DNA of 64,000 nt from Flavobacteriales bacterium ALC-1 (GTDB lineage Bacteria > Bacteroidota > Bacteroidia > Flavobacteriales > Flavobacteriaceae): contig ABHI01000003.1 of NCBI GenBank assembly GCA_000171875.1, forward strand, positions 186,001 to 250,000, in the 5' to 3' direction. A program made the position numbers and the translations under genes. Below the pieces are notes generated by a model. The model was not told the DNA's origin. It searched no databases and saw nothing but the letters and a program-made list of their open reading frames with translations. Positions 34,528 through 43,530 of this stretch are shown piece by piece (the first letter of the stretch is position 1; every line of letters begins with the position of its first letter).

Positions 34528-35838
34528 ATGAAAAAAATAGTTTTAATCGTATTGAGTTCAATGCTGTTTTTAACAGCATGTGAAGACTTAGATCAAGCAC
34601 CAGATAATCAGGCTGAAGCAGATTCATTGACTAATTTTAGTGCTGTATTAAATGCTGCATATTACTATCAGCAAGGTGCTGCAACACCAATGGCTGTGAT
34701 GGGTGATTTTAGGGCAGATAATATGTTGATGAAAGAAGCCCCTTATACTGATTTTCATACATACAACAATGATATAACATCAACTATGAGCGATCAGTTT
34801 TTTGCGCCTATTTATAGAAATTTATTTAAATCTATACTAAGTTCAAACAATGTAATTACAAACTCTACGGATGCTACGGAAGTAGGTGAAGCAAAATTTT
34901 TAAGAGCTTTATCTTATTTTAAACTAGTATTAGTATTTGGTGATGTTCCTGTAAATTTATCTGCAACGCCAGATGTAAATGATACATCAATTTTAGCAAG
35001 ACAACCTAAGTCAGATGTGTATAATACTGTTATAATAACAGATTTAATGGATGCTATGTCAGTATTAGATAACTCCGAAATATCAAATGGAAGAGCATCT
35101 CAATTGGCAGCTCAAGCACTATTAGGTAAAGTATATGCTGCTATGGGTGACTATGTTAATGCAGAAACTCACTTGTTTAATGCATTTAGTGCAGCAGTTG
35201 GAGCTGGTGTAACTTTAGAAGCTAGTTATGCTAATGTTGTAGTAGATAATAATTCAGAAATTATTTTCGCAACCAAATTAACACCAACTATTAATGATGA
35301 GTATGATGCTTCTGAATTTTCAGTGTGGTTTAATGGTACAGAAGATAAAGCTTTGTTGCCTTTAAATCCTGATCTAGCAACTGCTTATGACAATGCTGGC
35401 GATATTACTAGAAAAGCTTTTTCTATAGATGATAGTCCTACTGAAATGAAGTCTGTAAAATATCCTGCAGGTCTTGAAAGTGATTGGATAGAAATCAGAT
35501 TATCTGATGTTATCTTACTACACGCTGAAGCTATGAATGAAAATGGTTCAGATACTGCGGCTAACATATTATCAACATTAGACCCTATTAGAACTAGAGC
35601 TGGTTTAGGGAGTTTGAGTGGTACAGCTACTACGCAAGCTGACGTTAGACAAGCTATTCTTGATGAAAGAAGACTTGAGCTAGCCTTTGAAGGGCAGAGA
35701 TGGTTTGATTTGGTTAGAACTGGTACAGTAGATGCGGAAATGGGTCAGACAATCAATAGTAACTATTATGTTTTTCCTATTCCAAATTCAGAAATACTTG
35801 CAACAGGTGGAGTAATAACTCAAAACGCAGGTTACTAA
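34528..35838 (+). CDS. susD: SusD/RagB-family surface glycan-binding lipoprotein (1)
   Basis: 436 residues. Lipoprotein signal with C18 followed by EDLDQ, an acidic start compatible with surface export in Bacteroidota. The helical SusD core contains AKFLRALSYFKLVLVFGDVP, the family hallmark, and ends in ILDERRLELAFEGQRWFDLVRTG and a terminal ILATGGVITQNAGY. It is shorter than its partner's paralogue at 39272 (477). It caps the SusC barrel encoded directly upstream and captures oligosaccharides. A strong terminator follows. Confidence 0.95.
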   Translation: MKKIVLIVLSSMLFLTACEDLDQAPDNQAEADSLTNFSAVLNAAYYYQQGAATPMAVMGDFRADNMLMKEAPYTDFHTYNNDITSTMSDQFFAPIYRNLFKSILSSNNVITNSTDATEVGEAKFLRALSYFKLVLVFGDVPVNLSATPDVNDTSILARQPKSDVYNTVIITDLMDAMSVLDNSEISNGRASQLAAQALLGKVYAAMGDYVNAETHLFNAFSAAVGAGVTLEASYANVVVDNNSEIIFATKLTPTINDEYDASEFSVWFNGTEDKALLPLNPDLATAYDNAGDITRKAFSIDDSPTEMKSVKYPAGLESDWIEIRLSDVILLHAEAMNENGSDTAANILSTLDPIRTRAGLGSLSGTATTQADVRQAILDERRLELAFEGQRWFDLVRTGTVDAEMGQTINSNYYVFPIPNSEILATGGVITQNAGY

Positions 35839-35867
35839 TATTAAAAGTTTATAGATTGATTTAGTTT

Positions 35868-35918
35868 ATCCCAATATTCTATTGCAATTATGCATTACGA
35901 ATATTGGGATTTTTTATT
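35868..35918 (+). terminator. Rho-independent terminator after first susD
   Basis: The arm ATCCCAATATTC (35868-35879) pairs with GAATATTGGGAT (35899-35910), followed by a run of T residues. Stem of 12 bp, loop of 19 bases. Confidence 0.82.
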
Positions 35919-36056
35919 TAAAGATTTATCTGTTTTAATATTTTTTAGCCTATTCTACATAAGTCTCTTTTGCGAAATCATCTTAATCGCATAAAATAGA
36001 TGGTATTAAGATGTTTTTTGAATAGTCTCTCAATTATTTTTTGACTTAAAAATTAA

Positions 36057-36108
36057 TTTGAATTAACAAAAAAATAGTATATATTTGGTAAACCAATCTG
36101 GTTAACCA
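36057..36108 (+). promoter_or_regulatory. Promoter-operator of second susC (copy D)
   Basis: TTTG at 36057-36060, exactly 19 bases, then TATATTTG at 36080-36087. Boxes TGGTAAACCA (36086-36095) and TGGTTAACCA (36099-36108) follow with the 13-bp step; the second is a perfect palindrome. Same phase relative to the -7 element as copies A-C. Confidence 0.85.
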
Positions 36109-36175
36109 GATATAGAATTGTTTAACCAAAGGTTATAAAATCTCTTAAAATATAATTAACTAATCTAATTTCAAT

Positions 36176-39100
36176 ATGAATTTAAAAATTAAATTTACAT
36201 TAATTATTACATTACTATTTAGTGTAGCAATTTTTGCTCAAGAGAGTTATACCCTAAAAGGTACAGTAACCTCAGCTGATAAAATGCCTATACCTGGTGC
36301 AAATATTATCATAGTAAAAACAACTAGAGGAACATCAACTGATTTTGATGGTAAATACCAAATTGAGGTGGTTAAAGGAGATGTTGTTCAATTCTCTTAC
36401 GTAGGTTATGCAACTCAGACTATTGTAATAGATAGTCAGAAGACATTAGATATTGTTCTAGTAGAGGATGCTAATTCTTTAAATGAAGTTGTAGTTATTG
36501 GTTATGGTACACAAAAGAAGAGTCACTTAACTGGCGCCATTTCTAAAGTAGTAAATGAAGATTTAGACCAAATAGCCGTATCTCGTGTAGATGATGCTCT
36601 TGTTGGTCAAGTGTCTGGTGTAAATATTCAAGCTACAGAAGGAGAAGCTGGTTCTGCTCCAACAATTACAATTCGAGGTGCTGGTTCAATTACAGGTAAT
36701 TCAAGACCTTTAATAGTTGTAGACGGATTGGTAGTAGATGATGATTTTTTAGGATCTTTAGATATGAATGATGTAAAATCTTTCGAAGTATTAAAAGATG
36801 CAGCATCATCATCTATTTATGGATCACGTGGTGCTAATGGTATTATAATGATAACTACAAAAGATGGTAAAGAAGGAGCTACTAAATTTAGTTTAAATTC
36901 TTTTACTGGTTTTAAAGAAGCTAAACATAGCGATGCCTATACATTTTCTGTAGATCAAACTGCAGCAGCTGAGATGGCAGCAACTGGTTCTGTTTCAGAT
37001 AGAACAAGATATAAACAACTCATTGACGCAAAAAATAATTGGCAAGATGTTATTTTTGACGGGGGTATTATTCATAGTCACTCATTTGCAGCAAGAGGAG
37101 GAAGTAAAAGAACAAAATTCAGTACAGCTTTAAGTTATGTACATGATGAAGGTGTTTTGTTAACAGATGATTATAAGAGGTATAATCTTAGATTAAAGGT
37201 AGATACAAAGCTCGGTGAAAAATTTAGATTTGGTGTTAATTTAACTCCTTCGGTGACTGATAGACGCCGATTTGATGGGTCTACTCACGATATTTTACGT
37301 CAACCTTCATGGTTGCCAATATATGTTACTGACGAGCTTCTTCCTTTTGTAAATAGGTTAAGAGACGGAGGTAAATATGCAGATGTACAAGTAGGTGATT
37401 ATGCTATACAACGTATGTTCGATAATTATGACTTAGATAACAGTATACCATTATCAAGTGGTGGTACAAGTATTAGTAATACATCAAATACAAATCCTGC
37501 AGCTAAAATTTTAGAGCGTGATCGAACGGATAATAAGTTTAAAATATTTGGAAGTATCTATGCACAGTACCAAATTGCAGACCCTTTAACTTTTAAAGTA
37601 ACTGGTGGAGGTGATATTCAATATACAAAACGTCGTAGATGGCAAGGTGTATTATCAAATAGAAATGGGGCTTCTGCGGCTCAATTAGATTTGTTTAATG
37701 AAAAGCGAGTTCATGGATCATTAGATGGTTATTTTGCTTATGATAAAGCCATTGGCGACCATAGTATATCTGCTATTGCAGGTTTTGCTACAGAACGATG
37801 GAACTTTAGCAATGATGCTCAATCTGGAAATGGCTATACATCTGATAAATTACAAACAATTTCAGCAGCAACTACTATTATAAGTTTCGATTCAGAAAAA
37901 TATGAAAAAGCATTATTTTCAGTATTTGCAAGAGCTAATTATGCCTTCGCAGATAAGTATCTTGCTTCAGTAAGTTTAAGAAGGGATGGTAGTTCTATTT
38001 TTGGTTCTAACTATAAGTACGGAAACTTCCCTGCTTTTTCTGCAGGATGGATGGTGAGCAATGAAGACTTTTTAGCAGAAAGTGATGTTATTAGTAAGTT
38101 AAAGCTACGTGTTAGTTATGGATTTACAGGTAACGATGTGTTAGATACAAATGTTAATCAAATTGATCATTTTCCTTCAATTTCTTTATTAGATCCATCT
38201 ACAGCAGTTATTGATGGTAGTGTAACTAATGGTTATAATCCATTAAATATTGCCAATGAAGATTTACAATGGGAGCGTTTAAGAGAAATCAATCCAGGCA
38301 TTGATTTTGGTTTCGCTAATGGTGTTATTTCAGGTTCTTTAGATTATTATGATAGAACTAGTGATCAATTATTATTAAATAATCCAATATCTGCTACAAC
38401 AGGTTTTACAGACGCTTTAGTAAATCTTGGTGAAGTAAAAAATAGCGGTTTTGAATTAGAGTTGCGTTCTCGTAATGTGTCTAAAGAAAATTTTTCATGG
38501 AATACAACATTGATTGCTTCTAAAAACAAAAATGAGCTAATTGATTTTGCAGATTCTAACGGTCAAATTCAAAGTGTAGATTCAAAAAGAGCTGCAGAAT
38601 GGATTAATCTAGAAGGAAACCCTATATCATCATTTTATGGATGGGTTGTAGACGAAGAAATTCCTTTAGAGTACATATCTAATCCTTACCATCCAATTGG
38701 AGCGCAGGCTCAAGATGTATATGTTAAAGATTTAAATGGAGATGGTTTAATCGATGATGATGATAAAACTATTTTAGGTAATCCTTATCCAGATTTAGTA
38801 TGGAGTTTGTCTAATGACTTTAAAATTCATGATTTTGACTTTGCATTTATGTTCCAAGGTAGTCATGGAGCTGAAGTGAGGAATATGGCGGATCAATATA
38901 TTTTCAATCATTTCAATTCTGCTCAAGATTTTATTTCAAGTACGCCTAACCAAGGGTTTATTAAGCAAAAAATATTTACTAACTCGATTATACAAGATGC
39001 GTCTTATGTGGCTTTGAGAACTGTAAATATTGGATATACTCTCCCAAATAGTTTAACTGAAAAATTAAATGTGAAAAAGCTTAGGCTTTATTTAACGGGT

Positions 39101-39259
39101 CAAAATTTATTATATTTTACTGCAGACGGATATACTGGCTGGAATCCAGAATCTATATATCAGCAATCTGGTAGTCAGTTATCTACAACATATGGATATC
39201 AAAGAGGTGGTTCACCAATTAATCAGACGATTTCATTAGGGTTAAATTTAGAATTTTAA
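36176..39259 (+). CDS. susC: SusC/RagA-family TonB-dependent outer-membrane transporter (2)
   Basis: 1027 residues. Signal peptide and first domain copy those of the transporter at 31348 almost residue for residue (AQESYTLKGTVTSAD, GTSTDFDGKYQIEV). The TonB-box region LNEVVVIGYGTQKKS, the plug motif SFEVLKDAASSSIYGSRGANG and the C-terminal strand QTISLGLNLEF are all present. It is followed 12 bp later by its SusD partner, then by a PKD lipoprotein and a PL7 lyase. This is the larger and more complete of the two uptake units and probably the main alginate-oligomer importer. Confidence 0.95.
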   Translation: MNLKIKFTLIITLLFSVAIFAQESYTLKGTVTSADKMPIPGANIIIVKTTRGTSTDFDGKYQIEVVKGDVVQFSYVGYATQTIVIDSQKTLDIVLVEDANSLNEVVVIGYGTQKKSHLTGAISKVVNEDLDQIAVSRVDDALVGQVSGVNIQATEGEAGSAPTITIRGAGSITGNSRPLIVVDGLVVDDDFLGSLDMNDVKSFEVLKDAASSSIYGSRGANGIIMITTKDGKEGATKFSLNSFTGFKEAKHSDAYTFSVDQTAAAEMAATGSVSDRTRYKQLIDAKNNWQDVIFDGGIIHSHSFAARGGSKRTKFSTALSYVHDEGVLLTDDYKRYNLRLKVDTKLGEKFRFGVNLTPSVTDRRRFDGSTHDILRQPSWLPIYVTDELLPFVNRLRDGGKYADVQVGDYAIQRMFDNYDLDNSIPLSSGGTSISNTSNTNPAAKILERDRTDNKFKIFGSIYAQYQIADPLTFKVTGGGDIQYTKRRRWQGVLSNRNGASAAQLDLFNEKRVHGSLDGYFAYDKAIGDHSISAIAGFATERWNFSNDAQSGNGYTSDKLQTISAATTIISFDSEKYEKALFSVFARANYAFADKYLASVSLRRDGSSIFGSNYKYGNFPAFSAGWMVSNEDFLAESDVISKLKLRVSYGFTGNDVLDTNVNQIDHFPSISLLDPSTAVIDGSVTNGYNPLNIANEDLQWERLREINPGIDFGFANGVISGSLDYYDRTSDQLLLNNPISATTGFTDALVNLGEVKNSGFELELRSRNVSKENFSWNTTLIASKNKNELIDFADSNGQIQSVDSKRAAEWINLEGNPISSFYGWVVDEEIPLEYISNPYHPIGAQAQDVYVKDLNGDGLIDDDDKTILGNPYPDLVWSLSNDFKIHDFDFAFMFQGSHGAEVRNMADQYIFNHFNSAQDFISSTPNQGFIKQKIFTNSIIQDASYVALRTVNIGYTLPNSLTEKLNVKKLRLYLTGQNLLYFTADGYTGWNPESIYQQSGSQLSTTYGYQRGGSPINQTISLGLNLEF

Positions 39260-39271
39260 AAAAAAATAAAA

Positions 39272-40705
39272 ATGAAAAATATAATTAATAAACTTAAAAT
39301 TATAATGGTATTAGGCTTTATGCTTACTGCCTTAACCTCTTGTGAGGATTATTTGAGCCCTGCACCAACTTCGGTATTAAACGGTGTTACATTTTTTGAA
39401 AATGATGAAGATTTAGAAGCTGCACTTGTTAATATGTATGATGGAATACAAGGTGTGAATTCTACAAGTACTAATGATAATCATGCTTTGCAATATGAAT
39501 TTTATCTTACGGAAATGCGTAGTGATAACACAAGAACAAAAAGTAATGAAGGTGAAGCAGCTCAATTTGAATTTTACACTATTGAAGCAACAAATGGTAT
39601 TGTTACCGATTATTATATAAGTTTTTATAACGTAATTTTTAGAGCTAATACGGTATTAGCAAATATAGATGTAGCCTCAGATGAGAATCGTGCTAAAATT
39701 GAAGGTGAAGCAAAATTTGTTAGAGCTTATGCTTATTTCAATCTTGTACGTTTGTACGGTGATATTCCTTTAATAACATCTGTTATTGGAGCAGGTGATA
39801 CTGGAGCTCAATACACTAGAGTGGCAACGTCTGAAGTATATGATTTAATTGAAAGCGATTTGTTAACAGCTGCTGGTAGTTTAGATAATTCTTCTAAATC
39901 TAGAGGGTCTAAAGCTGCTGCACAAGCATTATTAGCTAAAGTATACTTAACACAAGGTGTTAATTACTTAGAAGCACAAATTTTATGTGAAGATGTAATG
40001 GGGAGTGGTTTTACTTTAGAGCCTAATTTTAAAGATGTTTTCTTTAACGAGTTAAATGACGAAATTATTTTTTCAATTGGATATGTTGGGGACTCAGATG
40101 ACAGTCAAAATTTTTCAGCAGAATGGTTAAATGCTGTAGGTAGAACCAGTGGTGTAAACTATACTACAGCTGATGTAAGATTAGTACTAGATGAATTAGG
40201 AGGTAATAGAACACCATACTCATATCGTGTAGATATTGAACAACCTACTCAATTTCAAGTTGTAAAATATATTCCAGATGGGGATGAGTCTTTAGGTATA
40301 AGTGCAACATCAACAGATCCAACTAAAGCCGGAAATGACTGGATTGTATTACGTTATGCAGATGTACTTTTAATGCATGTTGAGGCTATTATGGCTGGGG
40401 GTAATGATACATCTTCTTCCGCTGCATTAAATTCTTTTGAACTCATAAGATTACGTGCAGGCTTAACAGGTGATGATGATGGAACAATAACTAAACAAGA
40501 ATTGTTAGATGAGAGACGTGTAGAATTAGCTTTTGAGAACCATAGATTTTTTGATTTAGTTCGCTTTGGTGAAGCTCAGAATGTGCTATCTACATTTTCA
40601 ACAGCAACAGGAGGAAGCTTTACGGCAACTGATTTATTATTACCTATTCCACAAAGAGAAATTAATCTAAGTAATGGAGTTTTAGGACAAAACCCAGGTT
40701 ACTAA
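39272..40705 (+). CDS. susD: SusD/RagB-family surface glycan-binding lipoprotein (2)
   Basis: 477 residues. C24 lipobox (ALTSC) followed by acidic EDYL. Core motif EAKFVRAYAYFNLVRLYGDIPL, and the C-terminal LLDERRVELAFENHRFFDLVRFG and LSNGVLGQNPGY. It is the partner of the SusC encoded 12 bp upstream. The two SusD proteins of the locus are clearly different in the middle third, where glycan contacts usually lie, so different alginate-block preference is plausible but not shown. Confidence 0.95.
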   Translation: MKNIINKLKIIMVLGFMLTALTSCEDYLSPAPTSVLNGVTFFENDEDLEAALVNMYDGIQGVNSTSTNDNHALQYEFYLTEMRSDNTRTKSNEGEAAQFEFYTIEATNGIVTDYYISFYNVIFRANTVLANIDVASDENRAKIEGEAKFVRAYAYFNLVRLYGDIPLITSVIGAGDTGAQYTRVATSEVYDLIESDLLTAAGSLDNSSKSRGSKAAAQALLAKVYLTQGVNYLEAQILCEDVMGSGFTLEPNFKDVFFNELNDEIIFSIGYVGDSDDSQNFSAEWLNAVGRTSGVNYTTADVRLVLDELGGNRTPYSYRVDIEQPTQFQVVKYIPDGDESLGISATSTDPTKAGNDWIVLRYADVLLMHVEAIMAGGNDTSSSAALNSFELIRLRAGLTGDDDGTITKQELLDERRVELAFENHRFFDLVRFGEAQNVLSTFSTATGGSFTATDLLLPIPQREINLSNGVLGQNPGY

Positions 40706-40722
40706 TATAAAGCATATTAACA

Positions 40723-41724
40723 ATGAAAAATCAAATTAAAAATAGTTTTTGGGCTGTAATTGCAATAGCAACCATCTCAATGTTCAATAGCTGTGAAGAT
40801 TTAGAGCAATACGAACCATTAGGTGAAAATTCTATCGCAGATGCAACGCCACCTAGTGCTAATTTCACTTACTCTCAAGGAGCAGGTGCGGGAGACATAT
40901 GGAAAACTTATACTTTTGCAAATGGATCAACAAGTGCAACAACTTATTCTTGGGATTTTGGTGATGGTAATTCATCAACTGAAGTAGATGCTATTAATAC
41001 GTATCCAGGTGAAGGTACATGGACAGTAACATTAACTGCTTCAGATGCTTTAGGTGTTGTTAGTACATTCTCAGAAACAATTACAGTTATAGAGCCAGAA
41101 GAACCGGATGTTCCAGACCCAGTATTAGTTAACGCTGATTTTAATAAACTTCCTAAATCTTCAGGTTCCGATTGCGCCTGTGCTGCTTGGATTAATAAGA
41201 GCATAGGAGACCAAGGAGAATCTAGTTCGGGTAATGGGGGTTCTGATAATGTTATTAAATTCGATAATAATGAGCCAGATCATGCATACCAAGAGTTTGT
41301 AGTAACACCAAACGCAGATTATACAGTAACAATAGTTACATCTTTTAAAGACCCACTTGGCGGCTCATTTCCTAGTATGTTAGAATTAAGAATATTAGCA
41401 GGCGCTGGTTATGATAGTGGTTACACACCAACTTATTATACAGATACGGTAGATTTTCCTCAAGACGATTATGGCTATAGTTCAATAGCACAAGTTGAAG
41501 ATCCAGCAAATAATCTATTAGTTGAGGTTCAAAGTAACCCAGTTGATGATAGTTATATTTCTTATACATATACATTTAATTCAGGAGCTAATGATAGTGT
41601 TGCTCTTTTTATTAGAGGTATAGGTGGTCCTGCTACCGGTGGAGGAGGAGGTGACTTTGGCTATAACAGTGGTGATGAAGAAATAAGAGCTGATTATGTA
41701 ACTATTACTGCTATTAACGATTAA
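40723..41724 (+). CDS. PKD-domain surface lipoprotein, SusE/F-position glycan-binding candidate
   Basis: 333 residues. C24 lipobox (MFNSC) with acidic EDLEQYE. A PKD domain (about 45-125) is marked by YSWDFGDGNSSTEV and TWTVTLTASDA. The C-terminal 200 or so residues look like a CBM-type beta sandwich (YQEFVVTPNADYTVTIVTSF, SVALFIRGIGG, IRADYVTITAI). It occupies the place of SusE/F in the SusCD operon, 17 bp after susD, so it should be an outer-surface alginate-binding protein. No catalytic residues are evident. Confidence 0.75.
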   Translation: MKNQIKNSFWAVIAIATISMFNSCEDLEQYEPLGENSIADATPPSANFTYSQGAGAGDIWKTYTFANGSTSATTYSWDFGDGNSSTEVDAINTYPGEGTWTVTLTASDALGVVSTFSETITVIEPEEPDVPDPVLVNADFNKLPKSSGSDCACAAWINKSIGDQGESSSGNGGSDNVIKFDNNEPDHAYQEFVVTPNADYTVTIVTSFKDPLGGSFPSMLELRILAGAGYDSGYTPTYYTDTVDFPQDDYGYSSIAQVEDPANNLLVEVQSNPVDDSYISYTYTFNSGANDSVALFIRGIGGPATGGGGGDFGYNSGDEEIRADYVTITAIND

Positions 41725-41732
41725 TTCATAAA

Positions 41733-42650
41733 ATGAAAAACATTCAAAGAAATATATTGCCATTTTTATTAATAGTATTTCTATTTGTTAATGCTACTAG
41801 TCATAGTCAGGATAGTAGTGTTACAGATGCGAATGTTAAAAAAGAGAAGAAAAAAAAGAAGAAGAAGCGTAAAAAAACTAAACTACCAAAAATAGATTTA
41901 TCCCATTGGAAAGTTACACTTCCAGTGACAAATGATGAAGGAAAGCCTTATGAGATTGAACCACCAGAAATATTACAATTTGCATCAAATGAAGTTGCCA
42001 AGCCATACATGTATATAGATTCGACAAAAGGAGCAATTGTTTTTCATGCAATGCCTACTGAGTCAAAAACTAGAAATACCAAGTATACTAGATCAGAATT
42101 AAGAGAACAGATGGTGCCTGGTGATAATAGTGTAAACTGGACGTTTAAGGATGGTGGTAATTTGAAAGGTAAAATAGCAATTGATAAGGTGTCTAGAGGT
42201 AATGATGGCAAATACCATAGAGTTATTATAATGCAAATTCACGGTAGGTTAACTAATGAACAACGTGATTTAATTGGTGAAGACGATAACAATGCGCCAC
42301 CAATTTTAAAAATCTATTGGGATAAAGGAAAAATAAGAGTAAAAACAAAGGTTTTAAAAAATTTAAATGCTGTTGAACCTGAAATACTCCATGAAGATGC
42401 TTGGGATGATGATGATGGATTTAATTTTGAACAAGAGGTTGGATTCAAAAAGTTCACTTTAGAAATAAAAGTTACAGATGGAAAAATGCTAATTATTTTA
42501 AATAATAATGAGTATAAATCTTACGAAGGTATTCATATAAAAAAATGGGGAATATTTGAAAATTATTTTAAGGCTGGTAATTACTTTCAATCTAGAGATG
42601 CTGGTGCGTATGCTAAAGTCAGATTTTATGAATTAGAAGTTAGTCATTAA
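41733..42650 (+). CDS. PL7 alginate lyase with polybasic linker
   Basis: 305 residues. A signal peptide of about 25 residues ends near SHSQ; it lacks a convincing lipobox cysteine. A Lys/Arg run at about 36-50 (KKEKKKKKKKRKKTK) precedes the jelly roll, which begins IDLSHWKVTLPVTNDEG. PL7 motifs are RSELREQ, VIIMQIHGR and YFKAGNYFQS. It resembles the enzyme at 14175 rather than the pair at 18526 and 23837. It is the last gene of the second SusCD operon and may supply extracellular or periplasmic endo-cleavage. The basic run could hold the polyanionic substrate. Confidence 0.9.
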   Translation: MKNIQRNILPFLLIVFLFVNATSHSQDSSVTDANVKKEKKKKKKKRKKTKLPKIDLSHWKVTLPVTNDEGKPYEIEPPEILQFASNEVAKPYMYIDSTKGAIVFHAMPTESKTRNTKYTRSELREQMVPGDNSVNWTFKDGGNLKGKIAIDKVSRGNDGKYHRVIIMQIHGRLTNEQRDLIGEDDNNAPPILKIYWDKGKIRVKTKVLKNLNAVEPEILHEDAWDDDDGFNFEQEVGFKKFTLEIKVTDGKMLIILNNNEYKSYEGIHIKKWGIFENYFKAGNYFQSRDAGAYAKVRFYELEVSH

Positions 42651-42677
42651 AGATTTTATTTGAGTTAGTTGCTTATT

Positions 42678-42715
42678 GAATTCTACTGTTTTAATTGATT
42701 TGAGTAGAATTCTTT
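42678..42715 (+). terminator. Probable terminator after the SusCD-PKD-PL7 operon
   Basis: The arm GAATTCTACT (42678-42687) pairs perfectly with AGTAGAATTC (42703-42712) across a 15-base loop, followed by only three T residues. The stem is good but the T tract is short, so termination may be partial. Confidence 0.55.
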
Positions 42716-42802
42716 AAGCGCTAATAAAAGCCAATTTTTTATAAATATTTGCATAATTTTAGCATATCCAAATTAGAGAATCAATATTAGAGAATTTAAA
42801 AT

Positions 42803-43504
42803 ATGAAACTAGAAATATTAGCAAAAACAGATAGTCAAAACTTGCAAAAGACTATTATATCTAAAATAGGGGATCTTATTAACCATAAGAATCTTGAGCC
42901 TGGCGATAAATTGCCTTCAGAACGAATGTTATCTGAAAAGTTTGAAGTTACTAGAAGCAATATTAGAGAAGCCATTCAAAAATTAGAATTCTATGGATTA
43001 TTAGAGTCTAAACCTCAAAGCGGAACCTTCATTGCTAATATTGGAGTCGTTGCCATGAATGGAATGATTGAAGATATTCTGAGACTTGAAGATCCAGATT
43101 TTAAATCTTTAGTTGAAACCAGAATTTTATTAGAACTAAAAACAGTTCGTTTAGCTGCAATAAGAAGAACTGAAGAAGATCTTGAAAAATTAAAAGATGC
43201 TCTAGATGCTTACACACGCAAAGTTTTAGATGGTGAAGATGCAGTTCAAGAAGATTTACTATTTCATTTAGCAATAGCTAGAGCAAGTGGTAATAGTACT
43301 ATGAACACTTTCATGTTAATCATAACTCCAGAAATTATCACCAACTTCGAAAAATACCATGTATGTGATAAAGATTTAGCACAAAGAGGTATTAAAGAAC
43401 ACGAAGAAATATTTGACGCCATAAAAAGACAAAAACCTCAATTAGCAAAGGCAAAAATGAAAGAGCACTTCAGTGTGTTATATCAATATTGTTATAATGT
43501 TTAA
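42803..43504 (+). CDS. GntR/FadR-family transcriptional regulator, likely alginate-locus repressor
   Basis: 233 residues. The winged helix-turn-helix (about 12-78) reads LEPGDKLPSERMLSEKFEVTRSNIREAIQKLE, the classical GntR form. The C-terminal FCD domain has the His ligands seen in FadR-type sensors (FHLAIARASGN, KEHEEIFDAI, KMKEHFSVLY). FadR-type proteins bind TGGTnnACCA-like palindromes, which is the box repeated at four promoters of this locus. FCD-type regulators are known in flavobacterial alginate systems. I infer that it represses those promoters until a DEH- or KDG-like ligand binds. No copy of the box was seen in front of its own gene. Confidence 0.88.
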   Translation: MKLEILAKTDSQNLQKTIISKIGDLINHKNLEPGDKLPSERMLSEKFEVTRSNIREAIQKLEFYGLLESKPQSGTFIANIGVVAMNGMIEDILRLEDPDFKSLVETRILLELKTVRLAAIRRTEEDLEKLKDALDAYTRKVLDGEDAVQEDLLFHLAIARASGNSTMNTFMLIITPEIITNFEKYHVCDKDLAQRGIKEHEEIFDAIKRQKPQLAKAKMKEHFSVLYQYCYNV

Positions 43505-43530
43505 AATATACTAACACACACTAACCAAAT

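Larger units (their letters stand above)
35839..36175. other. Intergenic region between the two SusCD units
   Basis: 337 bp without a gene. It holds the terminator of the first SusCD unit (35868-35918), about 140 bases of A/T-rich sequence with no clear structure, the copy D promoter-operator (36057-36108) and an approximately 65-base leader to the susC ATG at 36176. Confidence 0.7.

Noticed and set aside
14144..36108. Repeated TGGTAAACC units as a CRISPR or mobile-element repeat
   Set aside because: They occur only as pairs or triplets at four promoters in fixed phase to the -7 box, with no spacers and no cas genes. Operator function explains them.
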